From: Gammaproteobacteria bacterium 42_54_T18
GTDB lineage: Bacteria; Pseudomonadota; Gammaproteobacteria; Pseudomonadales; Ketobacteraceae
Direction: 5' to 3'
NCBI GenBank assembly: GCA_002163245.1
Contig: MAAL01000088.1
Location: forward strand, 1 to 33,519
DNA length: 33,519 nucleotides
The position numbers and the translations under genes are program-made. The notes beneath the pieces are model-generated. The model saw only the letters and a program-made list of their open reading frames with translations, did no database searches and had not been told where the DNA came from. The number at the start of each line of letters is the position of its first letter. The first letter of the stretch is position 1. This document shows positions 15,433 through 25,308 of the stretch, piece after piece.

Positions 15433-16335
15433 TTACCCCAGAGCCGTATTAAAATATCGACACACTAACTGATGAAAGCGTGTGATGTGGATAGGTTTAT
15501 CCGCCTGGTAGGCATGCGTCGTATACACAGGCCATAGTGGGCCCGTTGTATTTTGTAAAATATGTACAAGCTCACCAGTCTTAATGAGAGGTTTTGCAGT
15601 GACATCAGGTAACAACACAAAACCAAGGTGTCTTAGCGCCATTTCTAACACACTGGGTAGGGTATTAGCTCGCGCAAATTGCCTTAGTTTAACGATAGAA
15701 TGTTTATTCGTATTAAGATCAAAAATAGACATTTTGGGCTGCTGATATCCAGTTGATATCCACCGTAACTCTGCCAGGTCATCTGCTGTCTTAGGTGTAC
15801 CAATCCGATTGAGATAAAGTGGTGTGGCACAAAAAATTTCCGTAATGGTACCTACCGGTAACGCTCTATAGCTACTATCAGCTAACTCCCCGGCATGAAT
15901 CGCAACGTCCAGTTTGTTCTCGACCAGGTCAAGGCTACCATCGCTCACAACGAGCTCTGGCTCCAGGCCAGGGTATTCACAACACAGTTGCTCGATAGCA
16001 GGCATTACAACGATAGATTCCAGCGCGTGGGGAAATGTAATAGCAAAACGTCCACTTGGGTTTGATTCTGCATTATCAATATCAGCAAAAGCCAGGTCGA
16101 CCTGATCTTGCAACAATTGGCATCGAATAAACAACTTCTCACCTAACGCAGTCAGCGACACACCTCTGGTCGTACGGTTTAAAACCCTAATTCCCATTTC
16201 ACTTTCTAATAGTTTTATCTGCTGGCTAACTGCTGATTTAGTAATCCCTAGCGCTTCTGCTGCTTGGGTAAATGAGCCTTTTTGAGCGACGCTTGCAAAC
16301 ACCATCATTCTGGATAGTTGCTTTATATTGTTCAT
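15433..16335 (-). CDS. LysR-family transcriptional regulator
   Basis: The protein is 300 residues from the ATG at 16335; an in-frame ATG at 16356 would add seven residues but has no ribosome-binding site. The N-terminal HTH (SFTQAAEALGITKSAVSQQIKLLE) and the NRTTRGVSLT wing precede a LysR substrate-binding domain of the DmlR/CrgA-like group. The length is normal and the C-terminus intact, unlike the neighbouring LysR gene. It is divergent from the DUF1330 and AhpD-like genes across 135 bases, so these are its likely targets. It is convergent with the DJ-1 gene. The inducer is unknown. Confidence 0.92.
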   Translation of the reverse strand: MNNIKQLSRMMVFASVAQKGSFTQAAEALGITKSAVSQQIKLLESEMGIRVLNRTTRGVSLTALGEKLFIRCQLLQDQVDLAFADIDNAESNPSGRFAITFPHALESIVVMPAIEQLCCEYPGLEPELVVSDGSLDLVENKLDVAIHAGELADSSYRALPVGTITEIFCATPLYLNRIGTPKTADDLAELRWISTGYQQPKMSIFDLNTNKHSIVKLRQFARANTLPSVLEMALRHLGFVLLPDVTAKPLIKTGELVHILQNTTGPLWPVYTTHAYQADKPIHITRFHQLVCRYFNTALG

Positions 16336-16470
16336 ATTTTCTAAACAGTAAGTCATTATTCGGAGTATTGTTCTTTATTCTATCCATCATTAAGATTCAT
16401 TCAAGGTTTTTAAGCGATTAAACAGAATGTTTCATACGCAGATAGTCTAACAACATTAGGAACACATAGA

Positions 16471-16749
16471 ATGCCCGCATATATCATCGTAGGACTGGCG
16501 CCAACAAATGCCGATAAACTTCAACAATACGGTGCGTCTGTTCCCTCAACGCTTGCTCAATTCTCTGGCGAGGTTCTAGTAAAAGGTGCCGCAGACAGCC
16601 TCCATGGAAATTCCCCACACAAAGTACAAGTTATCATTACTTTTCCAAGTCGACAGCATGCTATCGATTGGTACAACTCTAATGACTATCAAAGCCTAAT
16701 CCCAACCCGTGATCAAGGTATGGATTCCCAGTTCCAGCTTATTGGATAA
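16471..16749 (+). CDS. DUF1330 family protein
   Basis: The 92-residue alpha/beta ferredoxin-like (dimeric barrel) protein has the usual DUF1330 start PAYIIVGLAPTNADKLQQYG and the closing helix HAIDWYNSNDYQSLIPTRDQG. Family members have no settled function but often sit in oxidative-stress or small-molecule gene clusters. An AGGA site lies nine bases before the ATG. It is the first gene of a plus-strand pair with the AhpD-like gene (76-base gap) and is divergent from the second LysR gene. Confidence 0.9.
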   Translation: MPAYIIVGLAPTNADKLQQYGASVPSTLAQFSGEVLVKGAADSLHGNSPHKVQVIITFPSRQHAIDWYNSNDYQSLIPTRDQGMDSQFQLIG

Positions 16750-16825
16750 CTTATAAGGCTACTTATCAAATAATTACGCGCTACCACATTACCTATACAA
16801 CACGTCTCACATATGGAGAATAGCA

Positions 16826-17371
16826 ATGAAATTTAAGCTACATAATCAGGAAACAGCACCAGAAGCAAGTAAGCCCTTATTAGCGGATTCTTTGCAAGCA
16901 TTCAGCATGATTCCAAACCTTCATGCCGTAATGGCAGAATCCCCCGCTGTACTTGAGTCATATCAGGTAATGCATGAACTATTTCAAAAAACCAGTTTTA
17001 ATGCTGATGAGCTTACAGTCGTCTGGCAAACCATTAACGTTGAGCATGAGTGTCACTATTGTGTACCTGCCCACACGGGTATCGCTAATATGATGAAGGT
17101 TGATGCAAACATTACAGACGCTTTGCGCAACGGTACTGAACTGCCCTCAAAAAAACTACAAGCATTACATGAAACAACGTTAGAGTTGGTTAGAGAGCGA
17201 GGGAATTTGCGTGAAGATACTCTGTCCTCTTTTTCAGAAGCAGGTTATGAGCAGCGGCATTTACTAAAAATCATATTGGGCTTATCGCAGAAGGTAATGA
17301 GTAACTATATAAATCGCTTATCAAACACACCGATTGACACGGCATTCAAGGAATTTTCCTGGCAGCGCTAA
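16826..17371 (+). CDS. AhpD-like / carboxymuconolactone decarboxylase family protein
   Basis: The 181-residue all-helical protein carries the AhpD-type redox motif EHECHYCVPAH: Cys76, Cys79 and His83 with Glu73/Glu75 nearby. This CxxC-H site in AhpD and related peroxidases relays protons and electrons during hydroperoxide reduction, so a peroxidase-like role is more likely than lactone decarboxylation. A GGAG site is about eight bases before the ATG. It follows the DUF1330 gene under the same probable LysR control and is convergent with the amidase gene. Confidence 0.9.
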   Translation: MKFKLHNQETAPEASKPLLADSLQAFSMIPNLHAVMAESPAVLESYQVMHELFQKTSFNADELTVVWQTINVEHECHYCVPAHTGIANMMKVDANITDALRNGTELPSKKLQALHETTLELVRERGNLREDTLSSFSEAGYEQRHLLKIILGLSQKVMSNYINRLSNTPIDTAFKEFSWQR

Positions 17372-17391
17372 ATTAATTTAGTCATATTGGG

Positions 17392-17407
17392 AAGTAATTA
17401 ATTACTT
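17392..17407. terminator. 16-bp AT-rich palindrome between convergent genes
   Basis: AAGTAATTAATTACTT is a perfect palindrome followed by TTTAATTACT, which repeats TAATTACT ten bases on. It lies between the AhpD-like gene and the end of the amidase gene. It could act as a weak transcription end or a protein site; the stem is AT-rich and has no separate loop, so a terminator role is tentative. Confidence 0.3.
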
Positions 17408-17489
17408 TTAATTACTATCGATAAGAAGAAGGTGACTCCGGATTAATACAGTTGAATGCTATTGTCCAGTGTCACTTTCCTAAAGAGTG

Positions 17490-18986
17490 TTACGCACCAG
17501 CGAATGCTTGTGTGTCTGTGGAGACTATTATTGATTCTTTCGTTTTTGGTTTTGTCTGGTTTTTACTCGCGGGTTGTTGAAAAATATGCTGCCACTGTTT
17601 TGCTTCTTCTAGCTCATACGCTAGTTCTAACAAAACTCTATCAGCACCATAGGTTGCTGAAAACTGCATTCCTATTGGAAGACCATTGTCGCTTGTACCC
17701 ATTGGTAAGGAAATGGCAGGCTCGCCAGTTATATTTTGCAACGCCGTAAAAGGAGCATAATTCCGAATTTGATTGATCAGTATGTCTCCAGGCATAGCTG
17801 GGTTCGTTAACGTTCCATTTTTGGGTGACGCTGAACTAAGCGTGGGGCACAAAATTACATCATAATATTTAAAAACGGATTCAGTAACTTTGATCGCATT
17901 GCGTAGACGCATCAGTACTAATGGAAATTTTAATATTCGTTTTGAAAATCGCCGACTAAATGCATAGCTGAGTGTTTCTAGTTGGGTTTTATCGAAATCC
18001 TGTTGAAAAATATGTTTTCCAAAACGATGAATCATAAAGAACAAAAAACCATAATAATCGAGAAAGTCATCTCCTATTTGATCAGAAAACGGAATGGCGA
18101 TGTCTTCGATGTTGTGCCCTAGACTTTCGCATAACCGTGCGGTTTCATTCAGCGTATTTACGACATCAGGTTTAATCGTTACGCCACCCAGTGCATTGGT
18201 TAGCATACCAATGCGTAAACGCTTTTTGCCGGGGTTTTGCACAAGACCTAATGCAGGCAAATGAGGATTTCGAAAATATTTTTCCGATTCACCCATAAAA
18301 AATGCAGTATCTCTCACACTACGCGTGAGTACCCCTTCATGAACTACGTTTATTGGCAAACTATCAGTGCCATCATGATTCACTAATCGGTTACGTGTAG
18401 GTTTTAATCCAACTAACCCACAACAAGCAGCAGGAATGCGAATAGAGCCGCCGCCATCATTTGCATGAGCTATAGGTACGACACCCGACGCTACCAGTGC
18501 GGCTGATCCACCGGAAGAACCCCCGGTTGAATGATGAACATTCCAAGGGTTACAACTTGCACCCTGTGAAAAAGACTCTGTCGTTGGGGGTATACCAAAT
18601 TCTGGCAATGCACTTTTGCCCAGACTTATTAAGCCAGTTGATTCCATTTGATCAACAAATTCACTGTTTTTCGTTTTTGGCACAGGCCCTAATGCACGTG
18701 AGCCATTCAATGTTGGCACACCCACAAAATCACTATTATCTTTAATAAATGTTGGTACACCAGCAAAAATACCGCGATGAGAGTTCCCTGCTTTGTTTCG
18801 CGCCGACTGGTAAGTGTCGATAACAATGGCATTTAGTTTTGGGTTGGCTTGGTTGGCTCTTGCAATTGCTGCTTCGGTTACTTCCGCTGCACTTACCTCA
18901 CCATCAGCAATTCTTTTTGCTAATGCCACTGCATCGCAATCACCCATGGCATCATCTTGCACGACGTTAACAATCAGGTCACTCAT
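17490..18986 (-). CDS. amidase-signature family amidase
   Basis: The protein is 498 residues from the ATG at 18986, chosen because GGGAGA lies about nine bases upstream; an ATG at 19001 would add five residues. The Ser-cisSer-Lys triad of the amidase-signature family is complete: Lys82 in FIKDNS, Ser157 in GGSSGGSAA and Ser181 in GGGSIRIPA, with spacing as in fatty-acid amide hydrolase. It should hydrolyse small amides and is probably cytoplasmic. The C-terminal tail (about 470-498) is polar and low-complexity. It lies 194 bases downstream of a TetR gene on the same strand. The substrate is not evident; a GatA role is unlikely without gatB and gatC nearby. Confidence 0.92.
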   Translation of the reverse strand: MSDLIVNVVQDDAMGDCDAVALAKRIADGEVSAAEVTEAAIARANQANPKLNAIVIDTYQSARNKAGNSHRGIFAGVPTFIKDNSDFVGVPTLNGSRALGPVPKTKNSEFVDQMESTGLISLGKSALPEFGIPPTTESFSQGASCNPWNVHHSTGGSSGGSAALVASGVVPIAHANDGGGSIRIPAACCGLVGLKPTRNRLVNHDGTDSLPINVVHEGVLTRSVRDTAFFMGESEKYFRNPHLPALGLVQNPGKKRLRIGMLTNALGGVTIKPDVVNTLNETARLCESLGHNIEDIAIPFSDQIGDDFLDYYGFLFFMIHRFGKHIFQQDFDKTQLETLSYAFSRRFSKRILKFPLVLMRLRNAIKVTESVFKYYDVILCPTLSSASPKNGTLTNPAMPGDILINQIRNYAPFTALQNITGEPAISLPMGTSDNGLPIGMQFSATYGADRVLLELAYELEEAKQWQHIFQQPASKNQTKPKTKESIIVSTDTQAFAGA

Positions 18987-19180
18987 ATGCTTCTCCCGCA
19001 TTTTTGTTATCTATTAGGTGTAATTTTCACAAACATGAGCATGACTCACATTACGAAAAAGACTAACGCATCGTTATATGGCGTGTCTACCAAATAGAAA
19101 AGGTTTGAGTGACTTAGCAGCCACCTTTCGTTCGAACTTAAAGACAGGTAGTTGAAAACTAAAAGAAATTAGAAATTTAG

Positions 19181-19810
19181 TTAACGCTGGAGCAAGTTCA
19201 TGCAGTAAGTATTTATCATGACCTTAAGCTCTTCGGCCATTATATTGCCCTGGGGCTCATCAACACTTGCCGCCATTCGCAAAGCACTGCCTATAATATC
19301 GCAAACCATATTAGCGATAGCCCTTATTCGCTCAGCAGGTATATGTGAGACAACCACTCGCAGAGATTGGTAAATTATCTCTCCGTTGGATAAGTTATCT
19401 TCAATCACTAGATCTTGAAGGCGATGATCAGATCGTGCGGCATTCCACAAGGCCCGAACAGATTCATCGTAACGATAACGCTTATAGAGCGTATCCACTA
19501 GACGAGAGACGGTATTACTAAGATATCCGAGGAGGTCTTCCCCGCCCGACAAACGACTCAGCTCTTCTCTTACCTCTGCTTGCGTCTCTTGCATCTTAAC
19601 CTGCAACAAACTGCTGACTATCGCCGTCTTATTAGGGAAATACTGATATACCGAACCAATGGGTACTCCCGCCAGCTTGGCAATATCACTCATTTTAAGC
19701 TCATCGTAACCGAGTTCAATCAGGCGGTTTTCCGCCACCGCTAGTATCGATTGTACTCGTTGTTTACTTCGTGCTTGTACAGGACTTTTTCTTGCTGAGG
19801 GTTTGATCAC
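19181..19810 (-). CDS. TetR-family transcriptional regulator
   Basis: The 209-residue protein starts at GTG 19810 behind AAGGAG. The N-terminal TetR HTH is clear (MSDIAKLAGVPIGSVYQYFPNKTAIVSSLL, residues about 40-70), preceded by the usual basic helix RSKQRVQSILAVAENRL. The C-terminal ligand domain (about 85-209) is helical and divergent. It is divergent from the large PHP lipoprotein gene and upstream of the amidase gene, so either may be its target. The 124-base region between the TetR and PHP genes would hold the operator, but I see no convincing palindrome there. Confidence 0.92.
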   Translation of the reverse strand: MIKPSARKSPVQARSKQRVQSILAVAENRLIELGYDELKMSDIAKLAGVPIGSVYQYFPNKTAIVSSLLQVKMQETQAEVREELSRLSGGEDLLGYLSNTVSRLVDTLYKRYRYDESVRALWNAARSDHRLQDLVIEDNLSNGEIIYQSLRVVVSHIPAERIRAIANMVCDIIGSALRMAASVDEPQGNIMAEELKVMINTYCMNLLQR

Positions 19811-19934
19811 TGATCTCCTTTGTGGATCTCCGCAATTGTAATTGAGGTTTCCTCTGCTGGCTATACGTAGCGAAAGGTTGATAAATATGTACGATCGTGC
19901 TAATTATAGGGAAAAGCCTTCTCGGATAATAATA

Positions 19935-22709
19935 ATGATAAAACGTACTGGCCCCTTAGCCTATTCTATTTTGGCATTAGCACTCGCAGCCTGTGGTGGT
20001 GAATCCTCAAGCGACTCAACCTCCAAAGCATCAGCTTCAGTATTAAGTAGTCAAGACTCCACTCTACAAGCAGACGACAACACGGCAAGCCCTCAAGTTG
20101 TTGATAGTGACCTAAGTTCACTTCTGCAAAGCTGTGAGCAGGGAAATAGAGCTGTTGCAGAGCAAATATCAAATCCTAACTTCGAATTATCAGGCTCAAA
20201 TGCTCTTGGCAGTGCGGGAGACTATTTGCTTTCTAACGATAAAGCAGCGTTTGTAATCACCGGCCCTGGTAGGCAAAAAACTTATTTCCATTACCATGGT
20301 ATTTTAGTCGATGCAGCTCCTCTTAAAGATTGCGTCCAAGCGGGTGATGAAAATTTTTATGAACTTGCGTTGATGGCGGGTCGCCTCAATTTCGCAAACC
20401 AGTCTGGTTCGATAATTCGTGCGTTTAACGGTGATAACATCGAAATCATTAACGACGGACAGGATGGTGAGGCAGCTATAGTACGTGTTCATGGGACGGA
20501 CGATATATATTGGTTGCTTGAATATGAATTAATACAAAGAGCTTTTGAAACCGGTATACCAAAAGGAGTCTCAGATCCGTTTGGTTTAAATATTACCGTT
20601 GATTACATCTTAGAGCCTGGCTCACCGACATTAAAAATTGTTTATCAATTAGAGAACCAGTTAAACCGCTTTAATAGCATCAGCGCAGCTTTTTCCCTTT
20701 TATCATCAGGTAACGGACCAAGTATTAATTCTTTTTCTTCGTTTGACATAAACGTAGAAGGCTTAGAACTTCAATACGGAATCCCTTGGATAACGGCTGT
20801 CTCTGAACAAAGCACCTATATTTATGGCGTTAACAGCAATCAGTTGGTTACTACTCACATCCAAGGTGTTGATGCTACCATCGACGCATCTCAATTAAGC
20901 AACACCTGGCTAGGGCAATTACTCGCTCCAGCTGGAAATAACAAAGACACACTAACCCGAGAATTTTTTGTCAGCGTAACACCGTCAGGCGAAGTTGATG
21001 CAATTAACGAGTATCTAGACTCCACACCAAAAACCGTTGATACACTGCAAACGCCGGTATCGGTATTGGTTATCGACAAAGTTACTGGAGCCCCTATTGA
21101 AGGGGCGGTCGTAGAGTTTCAAACAAAAACACAGGCATTCTTAGAAGGCTGGCCATGGAACACCTTTGCTAGAACCTATACAGATGTACTGGGAGTTGCG
21201 ATAAAAAATGTTCCGTTGATTTCATACCTCAATGAGCAAGGGTACCGAGCGGTTGCAACAGCGCCGGGAAGAGAAGATTCTCAGCCAATTGAATTAGTTC
21301 CTTCTGAGGATAATCAATTGGTATTTGAGATGTCAGGTCAGGGTAACGTTGAGTACAACATTACTGACGATACCGGAAGAGAAATTCCTAGCCAGATATC
21401 ATTCTGGCAAGATGATAACCTTATACAGAGGTTCTATTTAAAATCAGGTTCCGGCACATTAACCATTCCTCCTGGTGAATATGAGATCGGTATTTCGCGA
21501 GGGTTTGAATATTCGATTGTTGAAATGCCGATAGTTATAGGGGGCACTGATCCATCGACATTAACGGCAACTTTGACAAGAATGGTTGATACGGCAGGTT
21601 ATATGAGCTTTGACGCTCACGTGCATTCATCACCAAGTCCTGATAGCGAGGTATCACCGAATGATCGTATCACGTCGGCCGCGGCCACTGGGTTAGAAGT
21701 TGTGGTTTCAACGGACCATGAAATTATAACCGACCTACAACCTGCAATTACCGCCACGAATTTAGATACCTGGGTTGCTACCGTTATTGGCCAAGAGGTA
21801 ACGGCAACACTTCCCAACCACACTATTGCTTACCCTATAGTACGAGATACAACAGACCCAAGAGGTGGGCCTATTCCCTGGTATGGCTTAGATATCGCAG
21901 AAATCTTTGCAGCAGAGAAAGCTAGAGGGGCTCAGGTACGAACAATAGCGCACCCGAGGAGCTCATACTTAAACCATATTGAGTGGGATCGTATTGCAGG
22001 TAAGCCTGGAGTCGATAACCTTACCGATTTGGCATTTTCAGAAGATGCTCAGTTGTGGTCGTGGGATTTTGAAGCGTTAGAATATCAAAATGGCCCTCAA
22101 AATGTGTTTGAGACCGGCGTTTTTGAAGATTGGATGAGCTTCCTAAATCATGGCCACCGAATTACTGCAACTGGGGCTAGCGACGTGCACGGCGCGGACA
22201 CACCTGGAATGCCCAGAACCTACTTCCGCTCTACCTCTGATAATCCAGAAACCTTCATTCAAGCGGATATGATTAACGCAGTTCAAAATAACCAAGCAAT
22301 TGTTAGTACCGGCGCATTCGCAACAATTACTGCAAATGGTACAGCTCAAGTTGGCGATATCATCACTAATACCGACGGCATGATATCACTGCATGTGTCA
22401 GTACAGGCAATACCGTCGATTGATATTGACCATATTAAGATTTATATGAATTGTGATGAGGTAGTTACAGCGTTCGCTTCCAACCCTGTCGATAGTGCTA
22501 TTAAGCTAAATGAAACATATCAGATAGCAGTACCTATGGACAAGGATGCTCATATTGTTGTACTGGGATTTGGCAAGGAAGCAATGCCGAGAGAGCTACC
22601 TCAATATAATCCAATTGGAGCCCCTAGAGTTACAACAAACCCCATCTTTATTGATGCCAATGGCAATGGGTTGTTTGATGCTCCAGGTGGCAAGCAGTGT
22701 GATATCTAG
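19935..22709 (+). CDS. lipoprotein with CehA/McbA-like PHP metallohydrolase domain
   Basis: The protein is 924 residues from the ATG at 19935, which gives a short lipoprotein signal with the lipobox LAAC and Cys20. In-frame TTG 19842 and ATG 19887 would leave long polar leaders. After a Ser-rich linker, residues about 60-370 form a beta-rich domain and about 374-458 a carboxypeptidase-regulatory-like fold (VIDKVTGAPIEGAVVEF). Residues 555-760 are a PHP-type metallohydrolase of the CehA/McbA group: DAHVHSS (His562/His564), STDHE (Asp594/His595), GQEV (Glu621), AHPRSS (His673) and SDVHG (Asp750/His752). CehA and McbA hydrolyse carbamate or aryl esters, but the natural substrate of such large lipoproteins is unknown. 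A DANGNGLFD calcium-loop-like motif ends the protein. Confidence 0.88.
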   Translation: MIKRTGPLAYSILALALAACGGESSSDSTSKASASVLSSQDSTLQADDNTASPQVVDSDLSSLLQSCEQGNRAVAEQISNPNFELSGSNALGSAGDYLLSNDKAAFVITGPGRQKTYFHYHGILVDAAPLKDCVQAGDENFYELALMAGRLNFANQSGSIIRAFNGDNIEIINDGQDGEAAIVRVHGTDDIYWLLEYELIQRAFETGIPKGVSDPFGLNITVDYILEPGSPTLKIVYQLENQLNRFNSISAAFSLLSSGNGPSINSFSSFDINVEGLELQYGIPWITAVSEQSTYIYGVNSNQLVTTHIQGVDATIDASQLSNTWLGQLLAPAGNNKDTLTREFFVSVTPSGEVDAINEYLDSTPKTVDTLQTPVSVLVIDKVTGAPIEGAVVEFQTKTQAFLEGWPWNTFARTYTDVLGVAIKNVPLISYLNEQGYRAVATAPGREDSQPIELVPSEDNQLVFEMSGQGNVEYNITDDTGREIPSQISFWQDDNLIQRFYLKSGSGTLTIPPGEYEIGISRGFEYSIVEMPIVIGGTDPSTLTATLTRMVDTAGYMSFDAHVHSSPSPDSEVSPNDRITSAAATGLEVVVSTDHEIITDLQPAITATNLDTWVATVIGQEVTATLPNHTIAYPIVRDTTDPRGGPIPWYGLDIAEIFAAEKARGAQVRTIAHPRSSYLNHIEWDRIAGKPGVDNLTDLAFSEDAQLWSWDFEALEYQNGPQNVFETGVFEDWMSFLNHGHRITATGASDVHGADTPGMPRTYFRSTSDNPETFIQADMINAVQNNQAIVSTGAFATITANGTAQVGDIITNTDGMISLHVSVQAIPSIDIDHIKIYMNCDEVVTAFASNPVDSAIKLNETYQIAVPMDKDAHIVVLGFGKEAMPRELPQYNPIGAPRVTTNPIFIDANGNGLFDAPGGKQCDI

Positions 22710-22710
22710 C

Positions 22711-22753
22711 TGAATGAGTACAACCTCGTTTTCATTGAGGTTGTACTCATTCA
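22711..22753. terminator. bidirectional terminator-like hairpin
   Basis: TGAATGAGTACAACCTC pairs perfectly with GAGGTTGTACTCATTCA over 17 bp around a nine-base loop. It begins one base after the PHP lipoprotein stop codon and lies 44 bases beyond the end of the convergent kinase gene. No strong T tract follows on either strand, but position and stem length support a shared transcription end. Confidence 0.7.
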
Positions 22754-22797
22754 CATCTAGCAAAGATACAGCCTTTTAGTCGCGTTATTCCTGATCC

Positions 22798-25206
22798 CTA
22801 GTTGTTAACCTTTAATGACGTCATGCTAATAATTTGCTTCAAGAGCATTTTGTCAGATATGGGTTTCATTAGATGGTGGTTCATTCCGTATCCCTTAGCC
22901 TTTTCTAAAAAATTACCATAAGAATGCGCTGTCAACGCAACTATTTCTGTTGACGGAATCCCCATCGTAACCTCATAGTCTCTGATCTCGCAACTCGCTT
23001 GAAATCCATCCATAATTGGCATTTCACAGTCCATCAAAATACCAGAGTAACCTTGATGACGAGCTTTATAAGCATCCACAGCTGCTTGGCCATCACAAAC
23101 AAATTCCGCAGTAATATTATGTTTCTTTAGCATGCCTTTTAGAACCATTAGGTTCACAGGGTTGTCTTCTGCAACAAGGAGTTTAACGCTTGTAAAATCA
23201 TAGGGACCCTCCTCAATAATTTGGTCTTCATTACAACAGTTTGCAGCTGATTCAGAGGAGCTGTCCTTTGCCAACTTCACAGAAAACCAAAACGTCGCAC
23301 CTTGCCCCAATTTGCTATCGACGCCGATATTCCCCGCCATTAATTCAACAAGTTCTTTACAGATAGCCAACCCTAAACCTGTACCGCCAAAACGACGCGT
23401 TGTTGAACTATCTGCCTGTTTAAATGGCTGAAAAAGATTTCCTATTTGCTTAGGTGTTAATCCTATTCCTTCATCAATAACATTGAATTTTAACGTTGTA
23501 TTACCAGGTTCGTCATGAGTACATTCAACATTGACTGTTACCCTACCTTCTACTGTAAACTTATTGGCATTACCGATTAGATTAAGCAGTACCTGCCTTA
23601 ACCTAACAGGGTCTCCCACCAGACGATGAGGAATAGCATCATCAACAAACACACTAAATTTGACTTTTGTTTTATCTGCCCTTACTTCTACTATATCAAC
23701 GGATTCCTGGACAAGACTTACTAGATCAAACGGGATTGATTCAAGCTGCAAGTTTCCAGAATCCATTTTTGAAAAATCAAGAATATCGTTAACGATAGCA
23801 AGTAATGAAGTCCCTGCATTATAGATAGTATCTACGTATTTCCTCTGTTTATCGGTTATCGATGTTTCTTTTAATAAGCCTGCTATTCCAAGAACACCAC
23901 CGATTGGTGTTCTAATTTCATGACTCATTTTTGCAAAAAACTCAGCCCTTGCTTTCACTTCTGCCTCTACCTCAAGGCGCTCCTTGGATGATTCCATCAG
24001 GGCTTGCAGTGCAGCGAGGCGCTCTATACGACTACGATTAATACGTGCAGCCAATGCAATAGACAACACTAACATCTCTATTGCCATTCCAGCCATTTGA
24101 ACATTCTCAGTAAAAACGTTTCTTGGCAACAATCCTAACAACATCAAGGTATAGGTACAGGTTCCAAATAATAACAAACTCCAGGCAACCAAAAAATATT
24201 TTGCGGTACTGCTTCCTTTTGACCATTCAAACCATGCTATAAAAAAAACTATAAAACATGCTATTAAACCAAGTGGTTGCTCAATAGTTACAATAATAAA
24301 CTCAGGAAGTGCCAACGCGCCTAAGCTTAATAAGGAATACACAACAACACTAAATACCACCAATTTATGCGCAAAAGCATTCCTCTTTTTTAAGTTGAGA
24401 AAATGATCAACAAACAAAGAACCGAATAAGAAACCAAGAGCAACACTTAAGGAAAGCCCTATATCTTGAATTAACGTAAGTCCGCCCCAAAGATACTGAG
24501 AACCAAATCCTGAGATATTTGCGGCATAAAACATCACCGAAAGTAGATACAAAACGTAGTATGCGTAACTTCTGTCGCGGGTAAAAATGCTAATGAACCC
24601 GTTATATAAGGCCATAATTAATAAACTACCAAAAAATAGACCGTATCCTGCTTGGTTACGTTGCTCGTTAATGTTTTGAATGTCTGATCTAGAGATACGA
24701 ATAGGTAATATAATCGAACTCGTTGTCTTTACTTTTAACAAAAATACTAAATTTTGATTTGGGTGAAGATCAAAGTTAAATTGGTGTAGACGACCTGAGT
24801 TGGCATCGAGAGAGGTTCTCGATTTGTCGCCGACAACCTCATTTCGAATAACATTCCCGTTGATATCAATAACGTACCAATTCATTCGGTCTACAAATGG
24901 CCAATTAACATCGATAACCCATCTCTGTGGTTGAGATAGATGGCTTTTGAGTTGAAATTGAAACCAATATGTGGATTTATCATACAGAAAGTTAATATTA
25001 GAACCCTGGATAACTTTCCATCTGGATAAGGTTTCTGGTTGTACGGTAGGAGAAAAACTCTCGATGGAGAGTAAGTGCTCAGGATCGCGAATATATTGGA
25101 TTCCTTGGATATCAGAGATCACTGTTGTTTGGTCATAGATGACATTGTTTGCGTTCGCAGCAAATGAAGACATCAGGCTTAGTGCTAAAAGGAGTACAAA
25201 TCTCAA
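22798..25206 (-). CDS. hybrid histidine kinase with 7TMR-DISM sensor and receiver domain
   Basis: The 802-residue protein has a signal peptide (about 1-19) and a 7TMR-DISMED2 periplasmic domain at about 35-170, which is beta-sandwich and carbohydrate-binding-like (typical segment STYWFQFQLKSHL). Seven membrane helices span 188-390 and a short coiled coil covers 393-422. HisKA has the phospho-acceptor His429 (SHEIRTP). The ATPase domain shows an N box near 546, DEGIG at 578-582 and GGTGLGLAI at 607-615. The receiver domain at about 674-795 has Asp680-region acids, the phospho-acceptor Asp726, Thr759 and Lys781. No output domain or partner regulator is encoded nearby, so the downstream step is unknown. 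It ends convergent with the PHP lipoprotein gene. Confidence 0.95.
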   Translation of the reverse strand: MRFVLLLALSLMSSFAANANNVIYDQTTVISDIQGIQYIRDPEHLLSIESFSPTVQPETLSRWKVIQGSNINFLYDKSTYWFQFQLKSHLSQPQRWVIDVNWPFVDRMNWYVIDINGNVIRNEVVGDKSRTSLDANSGRLHQFNFDLHPNQNLVFLLKVKTTSSIILPIRISRSDIQNINEQRNQAGYGLFFGSLLIMALYNGFISIFTRDRSYAYYVLYLLSVMFYAANISGFGSQYLWGGLTLIQDIGLSLSVALGFLFGSLFVDHFLNLKKRNAFAHKLVVFSVVVYSLLSLGALALPEFIIVTIEQPLGLIACFIVFFIAWFEWSKGSSTAKYFLVAWSLLLFGTCTYTLMLLGLLPRNVFTENVQMAGMAIEMLVLSIALAARINRSRIERLAALQALMESSKERLEVEAEVKARAEFFAKMSHEIRTPIGGVLGIAGLLKETSITDKQRKYVDTIYNAGTSLLAIVNDILDFSKMDSGNLQLESIPFDLVSLVQESVDIVEVRADKTKVKFSVFVDDAIPHRLVGDPVRLRQVLLNLIGNANKFTVEGRVTVNVECTHDEPGNTTLKFNVIDEGIGLTPKQIGNLFQPFKQADSSTTRRFGGTGLGLAICKELVELMAGNIGVDSKLGQGATFWFSVKLAKDSSSESAANCCNEDQIIEEGPYDFTSVKLLVAEDNPVNLMVLKGMLKKHNITAEFVCDGQAAVDAYKARHQGYSGILMDCEMPIMDGFQASCEIRDYEVTMGIPSTEIVALTAHSYGNFLEKAKGYGMNHHLMKPISDKMLLKQIISMTSLKVNN

Positions 25207-25308
25207 TATAGTCGCATTCCGGTTAATATAATCTTAAACCAGTATAGGTCAGCTGTTAGTTGCTGGGTAGCTTACAAGGCGATGGTTTAACTACAGGAGA
25301 CCGATCCA

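Noticed and set aside
17490-18986. GatA subunit of the aminoacyl-tRNA amidotransferase
   Set aside because: The catalytic triad is shared by all amidase-signature enzymes; gatB and gatC are absent and the TetR neighbour suggests a small-molecule amidase.
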